In this document: positions 33,387-43,560 of the stretch, piece after piece
Numbering within the stretch: the first letter of the stretch is position 1
How the letters are laid out: each line of letters begins with the position of its first letter
Source of the DNA: Scolanthus callimorphus
Lineage: Eukaryota > Cnidaria > Anthozoa > Actiniaria > Edwardsiidae
Length of the DNA: 64,000 nt
Direction of reading: 5' to 3'
Assembly (NCBI GenBank): GCA_033964015.1
Contig: CM066919.1
Location: forward strand, 3,810,101-3,874,100
The notes under the pieces: generated by a model
Told to the model about the DNA's origin: nothing
The model's database searches: none
The model's input: the letters and a program-made list of their open reading frames with translations, nothing else
Translations under genes and position numbers: made by a program

Positions 33387-34672
33387 TGCCATATTGGGAA
33401 TATTTATAATGGCAGGATTAAAACTTCGGTTGCAAACTAGATGCTAATTCATTGCTTACCTTACTTACTTGGACGAATATTCGTTCTGTTTGCGCAATCA
33501 TAATATGACTCAAACAAAGGGAAATCAACATTTTTAAAAACTAGCTCTGTCTATGACGAATGACGAATATAGGTCAGAGGAAAGCTCCTACTAATGGGCT
33601 CCTGCTATTAAGCAATTATTGGAGGTTTTTGTTAGTGATAGAACTTTGTTTATCATGATTAAATATCAAGCAGGGAGTAACTGATTAGTAACCAATTATA
33701 TCTAGGGTAGAAAGGTCATTGCACAGTCTTACCGGCCAGCGTGTAGTCAGTGCTCTTAGCCGTGCGAGTTGTTATACCATTAGATTGAATTATTTTTTTT
33801 AACAAATGGCTTTTTCTTTCGATTCCTGGTGCGCCGCTAGTGGTCTTAAGGAGGCCACAATCAAAAAGCTCCATGAGAACGACCTCGAAGATGACGGGGC
33901 CCTCCAAACGCTTTCAAATAAGGATATCGAGTCTTTGTCGCTCTCTCTGGGGCAACGAAAGCTCCTAGAGAAGGCCCTCGCCAAGCTTACGAGCCAGGGT
34001 GAACCGGCTTCCGTAGAACCAAAAAGTGAGGTAACAACAAAATCTCTAGCGAAAGATGCGGGACTAGAAGAGCTCTTGAAAAAAATAGAAGGGATAAGTA
34101 TGGATGACCGACTGCTAACCCTGGGAGTGACCGAACCTGCCACAGGCGTCTCCGCTCCTATGGAAAGGAAAGGCTCGACAACGATCCCCAAGTATTTCTT
34201 GGCGCATCAAAGCTCAAGAAAGGAGGTGAGACAAAGCCCTTACTGATACCAGACTTTGTATCCACACTTTACGATGACGATACCGCCGACGACCAAGAAA
34301 TTGGCGGACCTGTGGGTGCTCGCATTGTTTTGCGCACCTCACGGGCAAAGCCAACGCTTGACCAAATTTCTTTATCGATGTGGGTAGCGGCGAATGCTCG
34401 TATCATGCACGAGCTGGTCGAGACGGGAAAACTGAAGGGATCAAATCTCTGATTATTTATCGTACACCGTGAAGATAGAGCCGAGCTTTTGGAATCGCAT
34501 ACATTGGCCTCAATTTTGTTATACGATAACGAGTACAGGAAGCTTCAGCATAAATTCCTATTTTCACCGAGGAATTTGCCGCGAAGATTAAACGTGCGAA
34601 GTTAAACATGCTTGTAACTCCCAAGGGTAATCAGTAGTTTATTTGCGAGCAGCCACGTCAGTCTTTCTTGCC

Positions 34673-34682
34673 TATATAAAGG
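34673..34682 (+). promoter_or_regulatory. TATA-box candidate
   Basis: TATATAAAGG lies about 25-30 bp before the probable start of the leader exon that ends at the GTAAGT donor at 34729. Sequence-only prediction. Confidence 0.45.
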
Positions 34683-34853
34683 ATTTCTGACATGAATTTA
34701 GGGCTTTTCTACACATCTTCGCAAACCGGTAAGTCCTAAAATCTTTTCTCCCATACTTTTTGCCAGCGCTACGTCGCCGGCGCTACGTCGCCGAAGCCTC
34801 TAGGCGGTCTTTTTATGCCTTATGTGTGGGTTCTTATGTCTATGTCTTTTCAG

Positions 34854-35112
34854 CGTGGTTCTACAGAGCGTTAAACTTCGAACATACTCCAACAGTGCAT
34901 GCAATATTATTATTTTCTCGCTTGTTATTTTCGCTCTGACTCCTCTCTCTTTAGTTTTAGGTCAGTTTGATGAGCATGTGGATCATAATCTGGAAGCTTT
35001 AGCGGCAGCACCAGCTCCTGGTGAAGCTGCCGCCGTTGCTCCACAAAACCTTCCACCGGTAGAGAATAATAACGAGGTAATTTCGTTCATGGACTTCGCC
35101 CTCGTATTTTAG
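34854..35112 (+). CDS. Possible exon with one hydrophobic helix
   Basis: After the TCTTTTCAG acceptor the frame encodes a basic start, a hydrophobic stretch (NIIIFSLVIFALTPLSLVLG) and an acidic Ala/Pro-rich segment (AAAPAPGEAAA), ending at TAG 35112 or spliced at a GAG/GTAATT site at about 35076. The leader donor phase joins this frame correctly, but no ATG precedes it in the leader. It may be a signal-anchor fragment captured by the surrounding insertion. Unrecognised. Confidence 0.25.
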
Positions 35113-35339
35113 CCCGTTTATTTCCACGTGTTATCTGTTTTGTATCGTCCGGCCCTTCGCTCTTACATCCTCTTTAGCCCACAATTTCTACTCGGTTTAT
35201 GACTTCCTTACGCGTCCAGTTTTTAAAATGTTTACTCATAATGCTGTTCGCTAGTTTCATACGACTTTGTATAAGGAAAGTGTTTGGCCTCAGTTATAAG
35301 GCAACATGTATGTTATGTATGTAACGTTATTTAGACATA

Positions 35340-35492
35340 TAACTTTTAATCCCCCCCCTACTCCTACCAGTCCATCACCCCACCCCCTTCCTACCCATCA
35401 CCCCACCCCCTTCCTACCAATCACCCCACCCCTACCTACCCATCACCCCACCCCTACCTACCCATCACCCCACCCCCACCCCACCCCACGTA
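35340..35492. repeat. C-rich 20-bp minisatellite
   Basis: CCATCACCCCACCCC and CTACCTACC words repeat with a period near 20 bp, about six copies. The tract is followed by ATTAG and could act as a pyrimidine tract for the following exon-like leader copy. Confidence 0.8.
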
Positions 35493-35554
35493 GTATTAGA
35501 CCTGTGAGAAAGCAAGCGTCGGACCTGTCAGAAGGCGACGTGATTAAGATAGCT

Positions 35555-35602
35555 AGGGCTTTTCTACACATCTTCGCAAACCGGTAAGTCCTAAAATCTT
35601 TT
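35555..35602 (+). repeat. Second copy of the spliced leader segment
   Basis: About 49 bp starting TAGGGCTTTTCTACACATCT are identical to 34698-34746, including the GTAAGT donor. In this copy an open frame (KQASDLSEGDVIKIA) leads into it. Confidence 0.75.
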
Positions 35603-35967
35603 CGACCCTCCCACCTCCCCTTCGGCGACGTAGCACTCGCACCACTAGTCTCCTAGCTGCTCATTGCCTCGGCAAAATCGGTTTCCCATAACTTAACATC
35701 GCCGAGACAATGAGTGGCGGATTTATCGGTGAAAATGGTTTACTATTTAGATGGGGTAGCGATTCGCAGCATCTTCACACTCGGTTTCTCATCAGGCGGC
35801 GCCAGGCACAAAACTCCCCTAATCTCCCTAAAGATAACAGCAAGCCTTCTAACACTCCTCTCGTAGCAACTACTCGTACTGTTAACATCTGTCGTCAGTT
35901 TAACTCCTTATCAGGATGCAATTGGCCTAACTGTCGATATCAGCATATCTGTGATCTCCATAAACAT

Positions 35968-36300
35968 AAACAATGTCGAGACAGGTGGAATCAGGCGAGG
36001 CCGTGAGGCCGAGCCTGATTCCACTTGGCGAGACATTGTTTATTCTGGATATCACAAAAAACGAATTCAATAATTGTTTTATTATACATGATTCAGTAAA
36101 AATACTTCTCTTTCTGTCAAGCAATTTATTTAACACAAGCGCCTTGTTAAAATAGGGAAAGTGCTCTAGTCCCACGATACATTGCGCCCGTATCAAGCTA
36201 GCTGATTCTTGAAGACCCTCAAAGTGCGTGATTCCCAAAGTAAAGCGCGCGCTCTTAGCCAATCAGAATCGATATAGCGAGTACAATGTATAATAATTAC
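35968..36300. mobile_element. Palindrome and probable MITE
   Basis: AATGTCGAGACAGGTGGAAT / TTCCACTTGGCGAGACATT flank a GGCGAGGCCGTGAGGCC centre, overlapping the ORF1 stop codon. Further right TATTATACAT and ATGTATAATA may be an inverted pair of a second small element ending near 36300. Confidence 0.5.
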
Positions 36301-37600
36301 AGTTATATCATCGTTCTATAGAAACTAGTATTTAAGAAAAAGAAGCAATGTATGCATAAATAAACATAAATCTAGAACCGAGCGAATGTATCTAAAACAG
36401 TGGGAACCAGAACAAAAAACGGCCCGACTCCCTTGTAGCGCTTCTACACAGTCTACAGCTATGTGGGACACACGCACATGTTATAGCCAAACCCATTCGC
36501 TATGAATTTTCTAAGAATAATCTTCTTTATTCACATCTCTAGAGAATTATAGTACATTTTTTACCATTTTTTTTTATCGTGGAAGTATTTTGTGAAAATG
36601 AGAGATTACTAACGCCTAAATTAACAAAGAAGTTTTCGAGTTAGACACTAGTCAAATAGCCTCCTTTGCAGCCGCTGGCGTGTCGCTCGTTTCACTTTCT
36701 GGGGAGAAAGTTGCCATTGAAGTGATTGTCTGCTTACCAATATTTGTTCCAAAGTGTGTCTTGTATAAACTTTTTCCTAGTGGCGTATCGTGTATTGTAG
36801 GAATATACGTTTTTGGCTAACAGAAAGTGTTCATTGAATATACTTGGTAGATTTTATCTTTGCCATTCAACCGTGCTTTGATTTCGCTTTTTTCTGCTCC
36901 GTGAAATCATCTAGGCAATCGGATCCATTGTCCTATTCCCACTGGGGACCAGCAGTACGTATATAAGATATCAACTCATTAACATACTCAGTTGGTTGAG
37001 AACGAACGCCCGTCTTAGACGTTCCTCCAGTTCGACTCAAGTCTGCACTCTACTCTTCACAAGACTTCGCAACCTACTTCTACAATTAAAATTTACTTGT
37101 TCTCGTCGTCTCCTCTCATCTCTTCACGCTATCAACACTCAAGTTATTTATTTTCTACTGGCGTCGTCTGCACTTCCAACTTCAACTTGGTGTTCGAACG
37201 TGTTCCTGTCGCAATCTCCGTTCAAGCCTGACTCGCCACCCTTTCTGAAGCGTCCACGAAGGAACACCATTGCCTGCTGTCTCTTCAATTCTACTTCCCC
37301 ATCCGTTTCAAGTCCATCCATCTCAAGATAAACCTTGGGTATATCCGACAGATTCGGTATTTAATTTCGTTGTTGGCGTTTCATTTTTGCATTCTTAATG
37401 TATTGTTTGCTTTGGTTTCCAGCTTGGAAGTTCTGATTCCTTTAACTCCCGGCAACCGACCTAGAAAGCCCGGACACATATTCTCCCTATATTCAAAGAT
37501 GTACTGTGAGTATTCGGTTGCCCTTAATTATTTTCCCACGTTGCTTTCTCGTCGGTTCAGGTATTTTTCTTAGCATGTGCTCGGCTCAGCGTTTTAAAGA
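36301..37600. other. No gene recognised; possible promoter segment
   Basis: A TATATAAG box occurs at about 36960 with a plausible start region before 37000. The following 111-codon Ser/Thr-rich frame (36996-37331) has no recognised domain and codon content consistent with noncoding pyrimidine-rich sequence. It may be an LTR or leader, but no partner repeat is seen. Confidence 0.3.
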
Positions 37601-37604
37601 AGTT

Positions 37605-37925
37605 TGACAACAGAGTTGTTCTGCAAAGCGAAAAGTCGCTGAAATTTTCGTGTATTTCAAGGATTATATTGTTCAATTGAGTTTGGCTACAGAGTTGTTC
37701 TGCCCAGCGAAACGTCGCTCAAATTCTAGTGTGAGTTTGGCTACAGAGTTGTTCTGCCCAGCGAAAAGTCGCTAAATTCTGGTGTACTTTAAGATGATAA
37801 TATGTTGTTCAGTTGAGTTTGGCTACAGAGTTGTTCTGCCCAGCGAAAAGACGCTCAAATTCTAGTGTGAGATTGGCTTCAGAGTTGTTCTGTCCAGCTT
37901 ATAGTCGCTCGAATTCTAGTGTATT
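37605..37925. repeat. Higher-order tandem repeat, 54/79-82-bp alternating units
   Basis: ACAGAGTTGTTCTG begins units at 37610, 37689, 37743, 37825 and (variant) 37879. Spacings alternate 79, 54, 82, 54, so the repeating block is a dimer of about 135 bp. Each unit contains CAGCGAAAAGTCGCT or a variant. Confidence 0.85.
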
Positions 37926-37972
37926 TTTAAGATTATGATATACCAGCGTGACGAAAGTAATGCGGTAATGTC

Positions 37973-38395
37973 AAAGTAAATGCTATGACAATCTGCCATA
38001 ATAAGGTCTTTTTTATGATTCTGCATCTTGAAGGCTAGTTTCAGTGAATGTCTTTGTTTTCTAACAGAAATAGCTGATAGATTTCAATGAACGTTTTATC
38101 GAAGTACAACATTATTATTGGCACATAGTATTTTAGGTGACAGGTGGAGTTAACCCCTGCGCTAACCTCTTAGGAAACAGCTCGATCCGAGCGGATTATG
38201 TAATCAACACCGGGGAAACATTGTACGTTAAATTTTTGACTTTTAGCGTGGTATATTTATTACTTAACCTTATGGCGAAGGTCCTCAAATTTTGGTTGTA
38301 CTAATTTCTGGATAACCCTTCCTGAATTTTGGGAGGACACCAGGCCCTGCCTCCCGCAAGGAGGTACAAATCATTGTACTAAAGTAATAAAGTAA
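37973..38395 (+). repeat. Left flanking direct repeat of the satellite block
   Basis: AAAGTAAATGCTATGACAAT, GTGACAGGTGGAGTTAAC and CTCGATCCGAGCGGATTATG appear here and again at 40142-40640 in the same order and orientation. Confidence 0.85.
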
Positions 38396-38439
38396 ATATA
38401 TAGATTTAGGCAATGCCTAAAAGCGGAGCTCGAATCATT

Positions 38440-39716
38440 ACTGTCATCGCGGTATCGACTTTTTAGTTTTGATGACGTCATCGATGATGTCATACCGCAT
38501 GACCTTGGTGGTGCTCACCCTTTCCACCAAATGACTTTACCCAAGTTTGGTCACCTAGCGATGTTACCTTCTTGAAATATTGACTTCTCTAGTTTTGATG
38601 ACGTCATCGATGACATCATGTCACGTGACTTTGGCGGTGCACCCCTCTTGCCTCCAGGATAACTTTACCCAGGTTTGGTCACCTAGCGATGTTACCTTCT
38701 TGAAATATTGACTTCTCTAGTTTTGATGACGTCATCGATGACGTCATGTCACGTGACTTTGGCGGTGCACCCCTCTTGCCTCCAAGATAACTTTACCCAA
38801 GTTTGGTCACCTAGCGATGTTACCTTCTTGAAATATTGACTTCTCTAGTTTTGATGACGTCATCGATGACGTCATGCCACGTGACCTTGGTGGTGCACCC
38901 CCCTTGCCTCCAGGATAACTTTACCCAAGTTTGGTCACCTAGCGATGTTACCTTCTTGAAATATTGACTTCTCTAGTTTTGATGACGTCATCGATGACGT
39001 CATGTCACGTGACTTTGGCGGTGCACCCCTCTTGCCTCCAAGATAACTTTACCCAAGTTTGGTCACCTAGCGATGTTACCTTCTTGAAATATTGACTTCT
39101 CTAGTTTTGATGACGTCATCGATGACGTCATGTCACGTGACCTTGGTGGTGCACCCCACTTGCCTCCAGGATAACTTTACCCAAGTTTGGTCACCTAGCG
39201 ATGTTACCTTCTTGAAATATTGAATTTTCTAGCTTTGATGACGTCATCGATGACGTCATCCCACTTGACCTTGGTGGTGCACCCCCCTTACCTCCAAGAT
39301 AACTTTACCCAAGTTTGGTCACCTAGCGATGTTACCTTCTTGAAATATTGAATTTTCTAGTTTTGATGACGTCATCGATGACGTCATCCCACTTGACCTT
39401 GGTGGTGCACCCCCCTTACCTCCAAGATAACTTTACCCAAGTTTGGTCACCTATATATGTTACCTTCTTAAGATATTGACTTCTCTAGTTTTGATGACGT
39501 CATCGATGACGTCATCCCACTTGACCTTGTTGGTGCACCCCACTTACCTCCAAGATAACTTTACCCAAGTTTGGTCACCTAGCGATGTTACCTTCTTAAG
39601 ATATTGACTTCTCTAGTTTTGATGACGTCATCGATGACGTCATGCGGCGTGACGTAGGTGATGCACCCCCTTGCTTCTAACATAACTTTAATTAACCCAA
39701 TGTTGGTCAACTAGCG
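38440..39716 (+). repeat. 128-bp tandem satellite with CRE-type palindrome
   Basis: GTTTGGTCACCTA begins units at 38545, 38673, 38801, 38929, 39057, 39185, 39313, 39441 and 39569: eight consecutive spacings of exactly 128 bp, plus partial ends. Most units carry the palindrome GATGACGTCATCGATGACGT plus CATC (two TGACGTCA sites), followed by a GTCACGTGAC or similar word. Units differ mainly by substitutions (GTGACTTTGGCG versus GTGACCTTGGTG). No ORF crosses the array. Confidence 0.95.
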
Positions 39717-40141
39717 CCGGGCCGGAGCTCCGTTAAAACTAAACACGAAGGCAACAAAAATAGGAGCGCGCGCGCGCGCGTGTGCGTTCTTGCCTATTTT
39801 CCCGCCTAGAATTGGGATGCCTGTGTGCCGAGCGGACATTACACTATACGTTTTATTCAGGAATGAAAGGAAAAAAATCATATCTCCAGTTGGAAAGCTC
39901 CAATGACGACCAAACTTGGCAAAAGTTGTCTTTAGGTTCATACCTGTCTATTGTCAAAGTCACGTGATATGACGTCACTGTTTACGTCATTGAAAATGAC
40001 AAAAACATCTGAAACCACTCAAAAGCGACTTGATGGTTATACGTCTGAATTCTGATACCACTTTTCCTTATGTATGGTGCTCCGCTCAGGAGCTCCGCTA
40101 TAAAGTGTACTGCTTGGTAGTGTGTGTTATTCTTTAGGGTG
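39717..40141. other. Right shoulder of the satellite element
   Basis: Contains a GC-alternating GCGCGCGCGCGCG tract at 39767-39780, a diverged reverse-strand satellite-like monomer (ACCAAACTTGGCAAAAGTTG, GTCACGTGATATGACGTCAC) and GAGCTCCGCT words that mirror AGCGGAGCTC at 38420. These suggest the satellite sits inside a larger transposable element. Confidence 0.5.
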
Positions 40142-40640
40142 AAAGTAAATGCTATGACAATCTGCCATAATAAGGTCTTTTTTATGATTCTTTAAAACTG
40201 CATCTTGAAGACTGGTTTCAGTAAATGTGTTTGTTTTCCAACAGAAATAACTTGTCGATTTCAATTGAATTTTTATCGATGTGCAACATTATTGGCACAA
40301 AACATTTTAGGTGACAGGTGGAGTTAACACCTGTTCTAACCTCCTAGGAAACAGCTTGATCCGAGCGGATCATGCAATCAACACCGTGGAAACATTGTAC
40401 GTAATTTTTATTTTTATTTTTCAGTTATTTTTTTTTATTTTTTTTATTATTTATTTTTTATTTTATTTTATTTTATTTTATTTTATTTTTTTACCTTTTA
40501 GATTGGTTTATTTATTACTAAACCTCTTATGGCAAAAGTAATGCGCGATAATTTCTGGATAACCCTTCTGAGTTTTGGGAGGAAACCAGGCCTTGCCTCC
40601 CACAAGAGAGGTGCAAATAATTGTGCTAAAGTAGTAAAGT
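40142..40640 (+). repeat. Right flanking direct repeat of the satellite block
   Basis: Matches 37973-38395, with a T-rich expansion (ATTTT repeats, 40405-40495). The duplication brackets the whole 128-bp array. Confidence 0.85.
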
Positions 40641-40725
40641 GTACTGCCTGGGAGTGTGTGTTGTCCCTTAGGATGGGGCTATACTACCCTTTTGGTGAAG
40701 TTTGTCCAGTTGTTTGCAATGCAAC

Positions 40726-41442
40726 TAAAATCTTGTATTATATATCATATCGAGTTGTCTTTGTCACTTATGTCGAATTGTTAGCTCTATCGGGATTGAC
40801 CCACTTTCGTTTACAGAATTCACTAGACGAACAAAGTTAACGTATGAATTAGACTCTTTCATAATATGTAACTCTCTGCCCAACACTCCTGGAGGGATCT
40901 TCTTCGGTCCTATGGACATTTTGTCCAGTGTTCTGTCCTCGGACGGGGCATTTCTGGGTTTGTTGGGTTTGGGGTTGTACCCTTACGCTTACATCATAAC
41001 CTCTTGTGTCAATAAACTGCTTGAATATGTGTGTATGGGCAGGGGTGCAGCCCCGGACCCAGCAACCCTTAAGCATTTTCGCCTGTAAATTGTTACACTA
41101 TACATCCCTACTCATTGACTAGTTGTAAAAGGTCATCATATTTTCTGAGATTCTGAGTTTTGGGAGGAAACCAGTGCCACTAAAATCTTGTATTATATAT
41201 CATATCGAGTTGTCTTTGTTACACATGCCGATTGTGAAGTGTTAGTTCTATCAGGATTATCCCCCCTTTGTTTAACACAATTCACTAGACGAACAAAGTT
41301 AACGTATGTATTAGACTCTTTCATGATATGCAACACTCTTCCCAACACTCCTGGAGGGATCTTCTTCGGTCCTATGGACATTTTGTCCAGTGCTCTGTCC
41401 TCGGACGGGGCATTTCTGGGTTTGTTGGGTTTGGGGTTGTAA
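40726..41442 (+). repeat. Diverged tandem duplication
   Basis: ACTAAAATCTTGTATTATAT at 40729 and 41179, and CTCCTGGAGGGATCTTCTTC at both 40886 and 41347, show two units of about 255 bp separated by unique sequence. Frames crossing them (HADCEVLVLSGLSPL and similar) are not supported as genes. Confidence 0.8.
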
Positions 41443-41535
41443 GCCAGGCGACTGCACTAGACAAAGCAAGACAAGGACCGGATTGGCAACGTCAGTTGGT
41501 ATTAGCGTAGGAATTAGCAGCGAAAACTATTGGCA

Positions 41536-41762
41536 TCCCTAAAGCCGGCTTTTCACTAGTGAAATAAGCGGAGACGGAGAAGGAGTCGTAAGAGCTTACG
41601 TTTGTGTGAAAATCGTCGTGGCAGTAGCGACGTAAGCGTAAGCAGAGACGTAAGAAAAAGGAAACCTTCCGTTCAGCGTCCTTCACGCTTACGTCTCCTT
41701 CTCCGTCTTTGATTTTTTTCTCCGTTCTTTGATTTTCACACGAACGCAATCTTCCTTATGTA
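41536..41762. mobile_element. Probable inverted-repeat element
   Basis: GGAGACGGAGAAGGAGTCGTAAG and CTTACGTCTCCTTCTCCGTC are inverted, as are GTGTGAAAATC and GATTTTCACAC. The terminal boundaries are uncertain. Confidence 0.5.
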
Positions 41763-42085
41763 GGGTCCGCGCGCGGCCAGGGGACTGGGATTAGAACACG
41801 GCCGCCATATTGATTCGATCGTTGAAAATTGATCAAAATGGCAGCCCGTTTGCCACTCTGTTATTCAAGCAATTAAATTGATTTTAACATATATGATGTA
41901 AAACTCCTTTATCTCCTACGTTCCAAGATTTCATGTCATGTGCTTTGTTAGTTTTTGAGGAATGGCGCTCGGCGTGACATCAACTTTTGGGTGAAACTCT
42001 ATCGATCGATTTTGATCCTATTTTTGAAACACTTCCACCCCAGAATATTTTTTTATTACAGGCGCTCGGTTTGGCAAGAAAAAAA
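41763..42085 (+). promoter_or_regulatory. Possible promoter of the following ORF
   Basis: GCGCGCGGCC, a GGCCGCCATATTG word at about 41801 and CAAAATGGC at 41835 are YY1-like motifs often found around TATA-less start sites. No TATA box is evident. Confidence 0.3.
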
Positions 42086-42523
42086 ATGGCGGCGGCCACA
42101 AAGTCGTGCGAGGCCTTCGATCCACACACTTCACACTCAGATCCCGCTGCAGGTATGTTGTTAGACTGCAGCCATGCCTGCCTGATATCAGATCAGGAGG
42201 TGAAAATGCTTGTCGGAAATAAATTGAGACCGGCATTTTGGGTGAAAGAAACTCGTATTTGCTATCGTTTTTTACGCAAACTGTTTGAAGTTGCTGCGTC
42301 CATTCAGGGTAGCATGGAGGTAACTGTGAGCGGTGCATTGTCACTTTTAGACCCAGATCTTAATATCCCCTCCAAAATGTTTAACCTTAAAAAGAAAGTT
42401 AATCGTTTTTTCAATAACAAGGAACCTATTTGCCGTGATCTCGATGAGTTTTATGTTAAAAAGAGCTCTCAATTGATTTGTCCTGAATGCAGCAGTTTGT
42501 CTGACTGGAGCTTTGCCGGGTGA
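42086..42523 (+). CDS. Unrecognised 145-residue protein
   Basis: ATG at 42086 lies in an AAAATGGCGGC context and opens a frame to TGA at 42521-42523. The same frame extends upstream without an earlier ATG. The product is basic and mixed helical, with a Cys-containing start, a central WVKETRICYRFLRKLFEV helix, a Lys-rich stretch (NLKKKVNRFF) and a C-terminal CPEC pair that could bind metal only with other ligands. AATAAA about 45 bp downstream (near 42567) is a possible polyadenylation signal. A CAG/GTATGT junction near 42151 could be a splice donor, so this could also be a two-exon gene whose read-through is fortuitous. No family recognised and no repeats found inside, which favours a host gene or a retrocopy. 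Confidence 0.42.
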   Translation: MAAATKSCEAFDPHTSHSDPAAGMLLDCSHACLISDQEVKMLVGNKLRPAFWVKETRICYRFLRKLFEVAASIQGSMEVTVSGALSLLDPDLNIPSKMFNLKKKVNRFFNNKEPICRDLDEFYVKKSSQLICPECSSLSDWSFAG

Positions 42524-42929
42524 TTTTGTTAAGGTTATAGTGACTAATGGGATTGTTTTGGAATTGAATAAATTGAGGTGTGAATGGGGAAAAACCTGGC
42601 GTCATTTTATGAAGTGGATTTTTTCTCTTTCAATTTCCAAATCATGATGTGATGAAAAAAGTGTAAGGGCCTCGCGCACGATGTTGAGCACACTTGAGTT
42701 GACCGAGAAATTGAGCTCAAATTTGTTTTAGATCTGCTGTGTTTCCGAGATCTTGCCTAAAATGCTCCAAAAATATAAGGAAACAAAAGCCCAATGATCG
42801 CAGTTTCTTTATAAAAACAATTTTTTAATCACAGATCAAAAGAGATTGGAGTAAAAAAATATTTTTCAAATGGTGTCATGCTGAAAACTAGAAAGCCGTG
42901 CGTAACATGTTGTCTCTCAAACAGCGTTT

Positions 42930-43230
42930 TTCCGTTTTTGCCTATCGCGCAGGCAAATTTGCCTTTTTTGCCTTATTTGTTTTTGCCTTTTTTGCTATTT
43001 TTTTGCTATTTTTGCCTTTTCGCGCATAGATTTTGCTTTGCCTTTTTTGCCTTTTCACGCATAGATTTTGCTTTGTTCTTTTTGCCTTTTCGCTCACATA
43101 GATTTCGTTTTCCCGTCTTTGCCTCTTCGCGCATTTAATTTTTGCCTTTTTTTAGCGCAGAGATTTTGCCTCGCAGTTCTTGGTCTCCCTTTGCATTTTG
43201 TGCCTGTTTTGTCTTGCCGTGCTTTGGTGT
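42930..43230 (-). repeat. GCAAAAA word array (reverse strand)
   Basis: On the minus strand, GGCAAAAA and GCGAAAAGGCAAAAA words recur irregularly about 15 times, with AAATCTATGCG spacers. The same word class forms arrays at 46505-46600, 56105-56165 and 59035-59310. Confidence 0.75.
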
Positions 43231-43390
43231 CTACTGCCAGTGGTTTTCTTCGCCTGTCTTCATTTTTGAAAGCCAGTTAACGTCGTCGTTTTTTTCTCTT
43301 TGTGTTTTGTTTTTATAAAATTTATTTGAACGCTTCCTTTGTTGCTCTTTTTTTCTCTCCTTAGCTTGTAAGAGCCGCTCGCGAGCCGTC

Positions 43391-43560
43391 AATGGACGAT
43401 TCCAGCTATAACGCACGCGCGCGCTGCATGTCGGTAGATGTGGGACATTTGTCGAACAAACTGTTAAAAAAGCGCGCGCTGCATTCTGGTAGTTGTGGGA
43501 CACGGCTTGGGCATTCTGAATGAAGAAGAGCGCGCGCGCTTATAGCTGGAATCGTCCATT
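43391..43560. mobile_element. MITE with AATGGACGATTCCAGC ends
   Basis: AATGGACGATTCCAGCTATA and TATAGCTGGAATCGTCCATT are perfect inverted ends of about 21 bp. Two GCGCGCGCTGCAT words inside. Confidence 0.8.

Larger units (their letters stand above)
34564..35742 (+). mobile_element. 1.18-kb insertion inside ORF1, with promoter and splice signals
   Basis: CTATTT flanks the insertion on both sides (34558-34563 and 35743-35748). Removing one copy restores the ORF1 reading across the joint. The ends TCACCGAGGAATTTGCCGC and, inverted, TTTTCACCGATAAATCCGCC are related imperfect terminal repeats. Inside are a TATATAAAGG box at 34673, a leader with a GTAAGT donor at 34729, an acceptor at 34853, an open frame with a hydrophobic helix, a C-rich minisatellite and a second copy of the leader at 35556. 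Confidence 0.6.
33806..36006 (+). pseudogene. Retrotransposon ORF1 (SAM-like domain, CCCH-like knuckle), DIRS-type, broken
   Basis: The frame opens at 33806 with a helical SAM-like module (about residues 6-65; WCAASGLKEATIKKLHENDL, then LSLGQRKLLEKAL). After a frame change near 34190 the coding text resumes (IPDFVSTLYDDD, LDQISLSMWVAANARIMHEL). Further frame changes near 34448 and 34475 lead to YDNEYRKLQHKF. At 34560 coding stops at an inserted element and continues at 35743 with RWGSDSQHLHTRFL. It ends with a knuckle containing CRQFNSLSGCNWPNCRYQHIC and stop at 36004-36006. Such ORF1 proteins with a SAM-like start and terminal zinc knuckle precede reverse transcriptase and tyrosine recombinase in cnidarian DIRS-type elements as I recall them; neither enzyme is present here. 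The protein would coat element RNA. Clearly dead: at least three frameshifts plus the insertion. Confidence 0.6.

Noticed and set aside
33806..34246. Host SAM-domain protein
   Set aside because: Downstream text and the terminal knuckle fit a retrotransposon ORF1; no host-type introns separate the parts.
35306..35587. Pro/Thr/Ser-rich frame
   Set aside because: Mostly translation of the C-rich minisatellite; only its last 25-30 codons may belong to an exon.
36996..37331. 111-codon Ser/Thr-rich frame after a TATA-like box
   Set aside because: Pyrimidine-rich, no domain, no homology I recognise; kept only as part of a region note.
38440..39716. CRISPR-like array
   Set aside because: Units are contiguous 128-bp monomers without unique spacers, and the genome is eukaryotic.
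42930..43280. Phe/Leu-rich membrane-protein-like frames
   Set aside because: Translation of TTTTGCC repeats, i.e. the reverse of the GGCAAAAA array.
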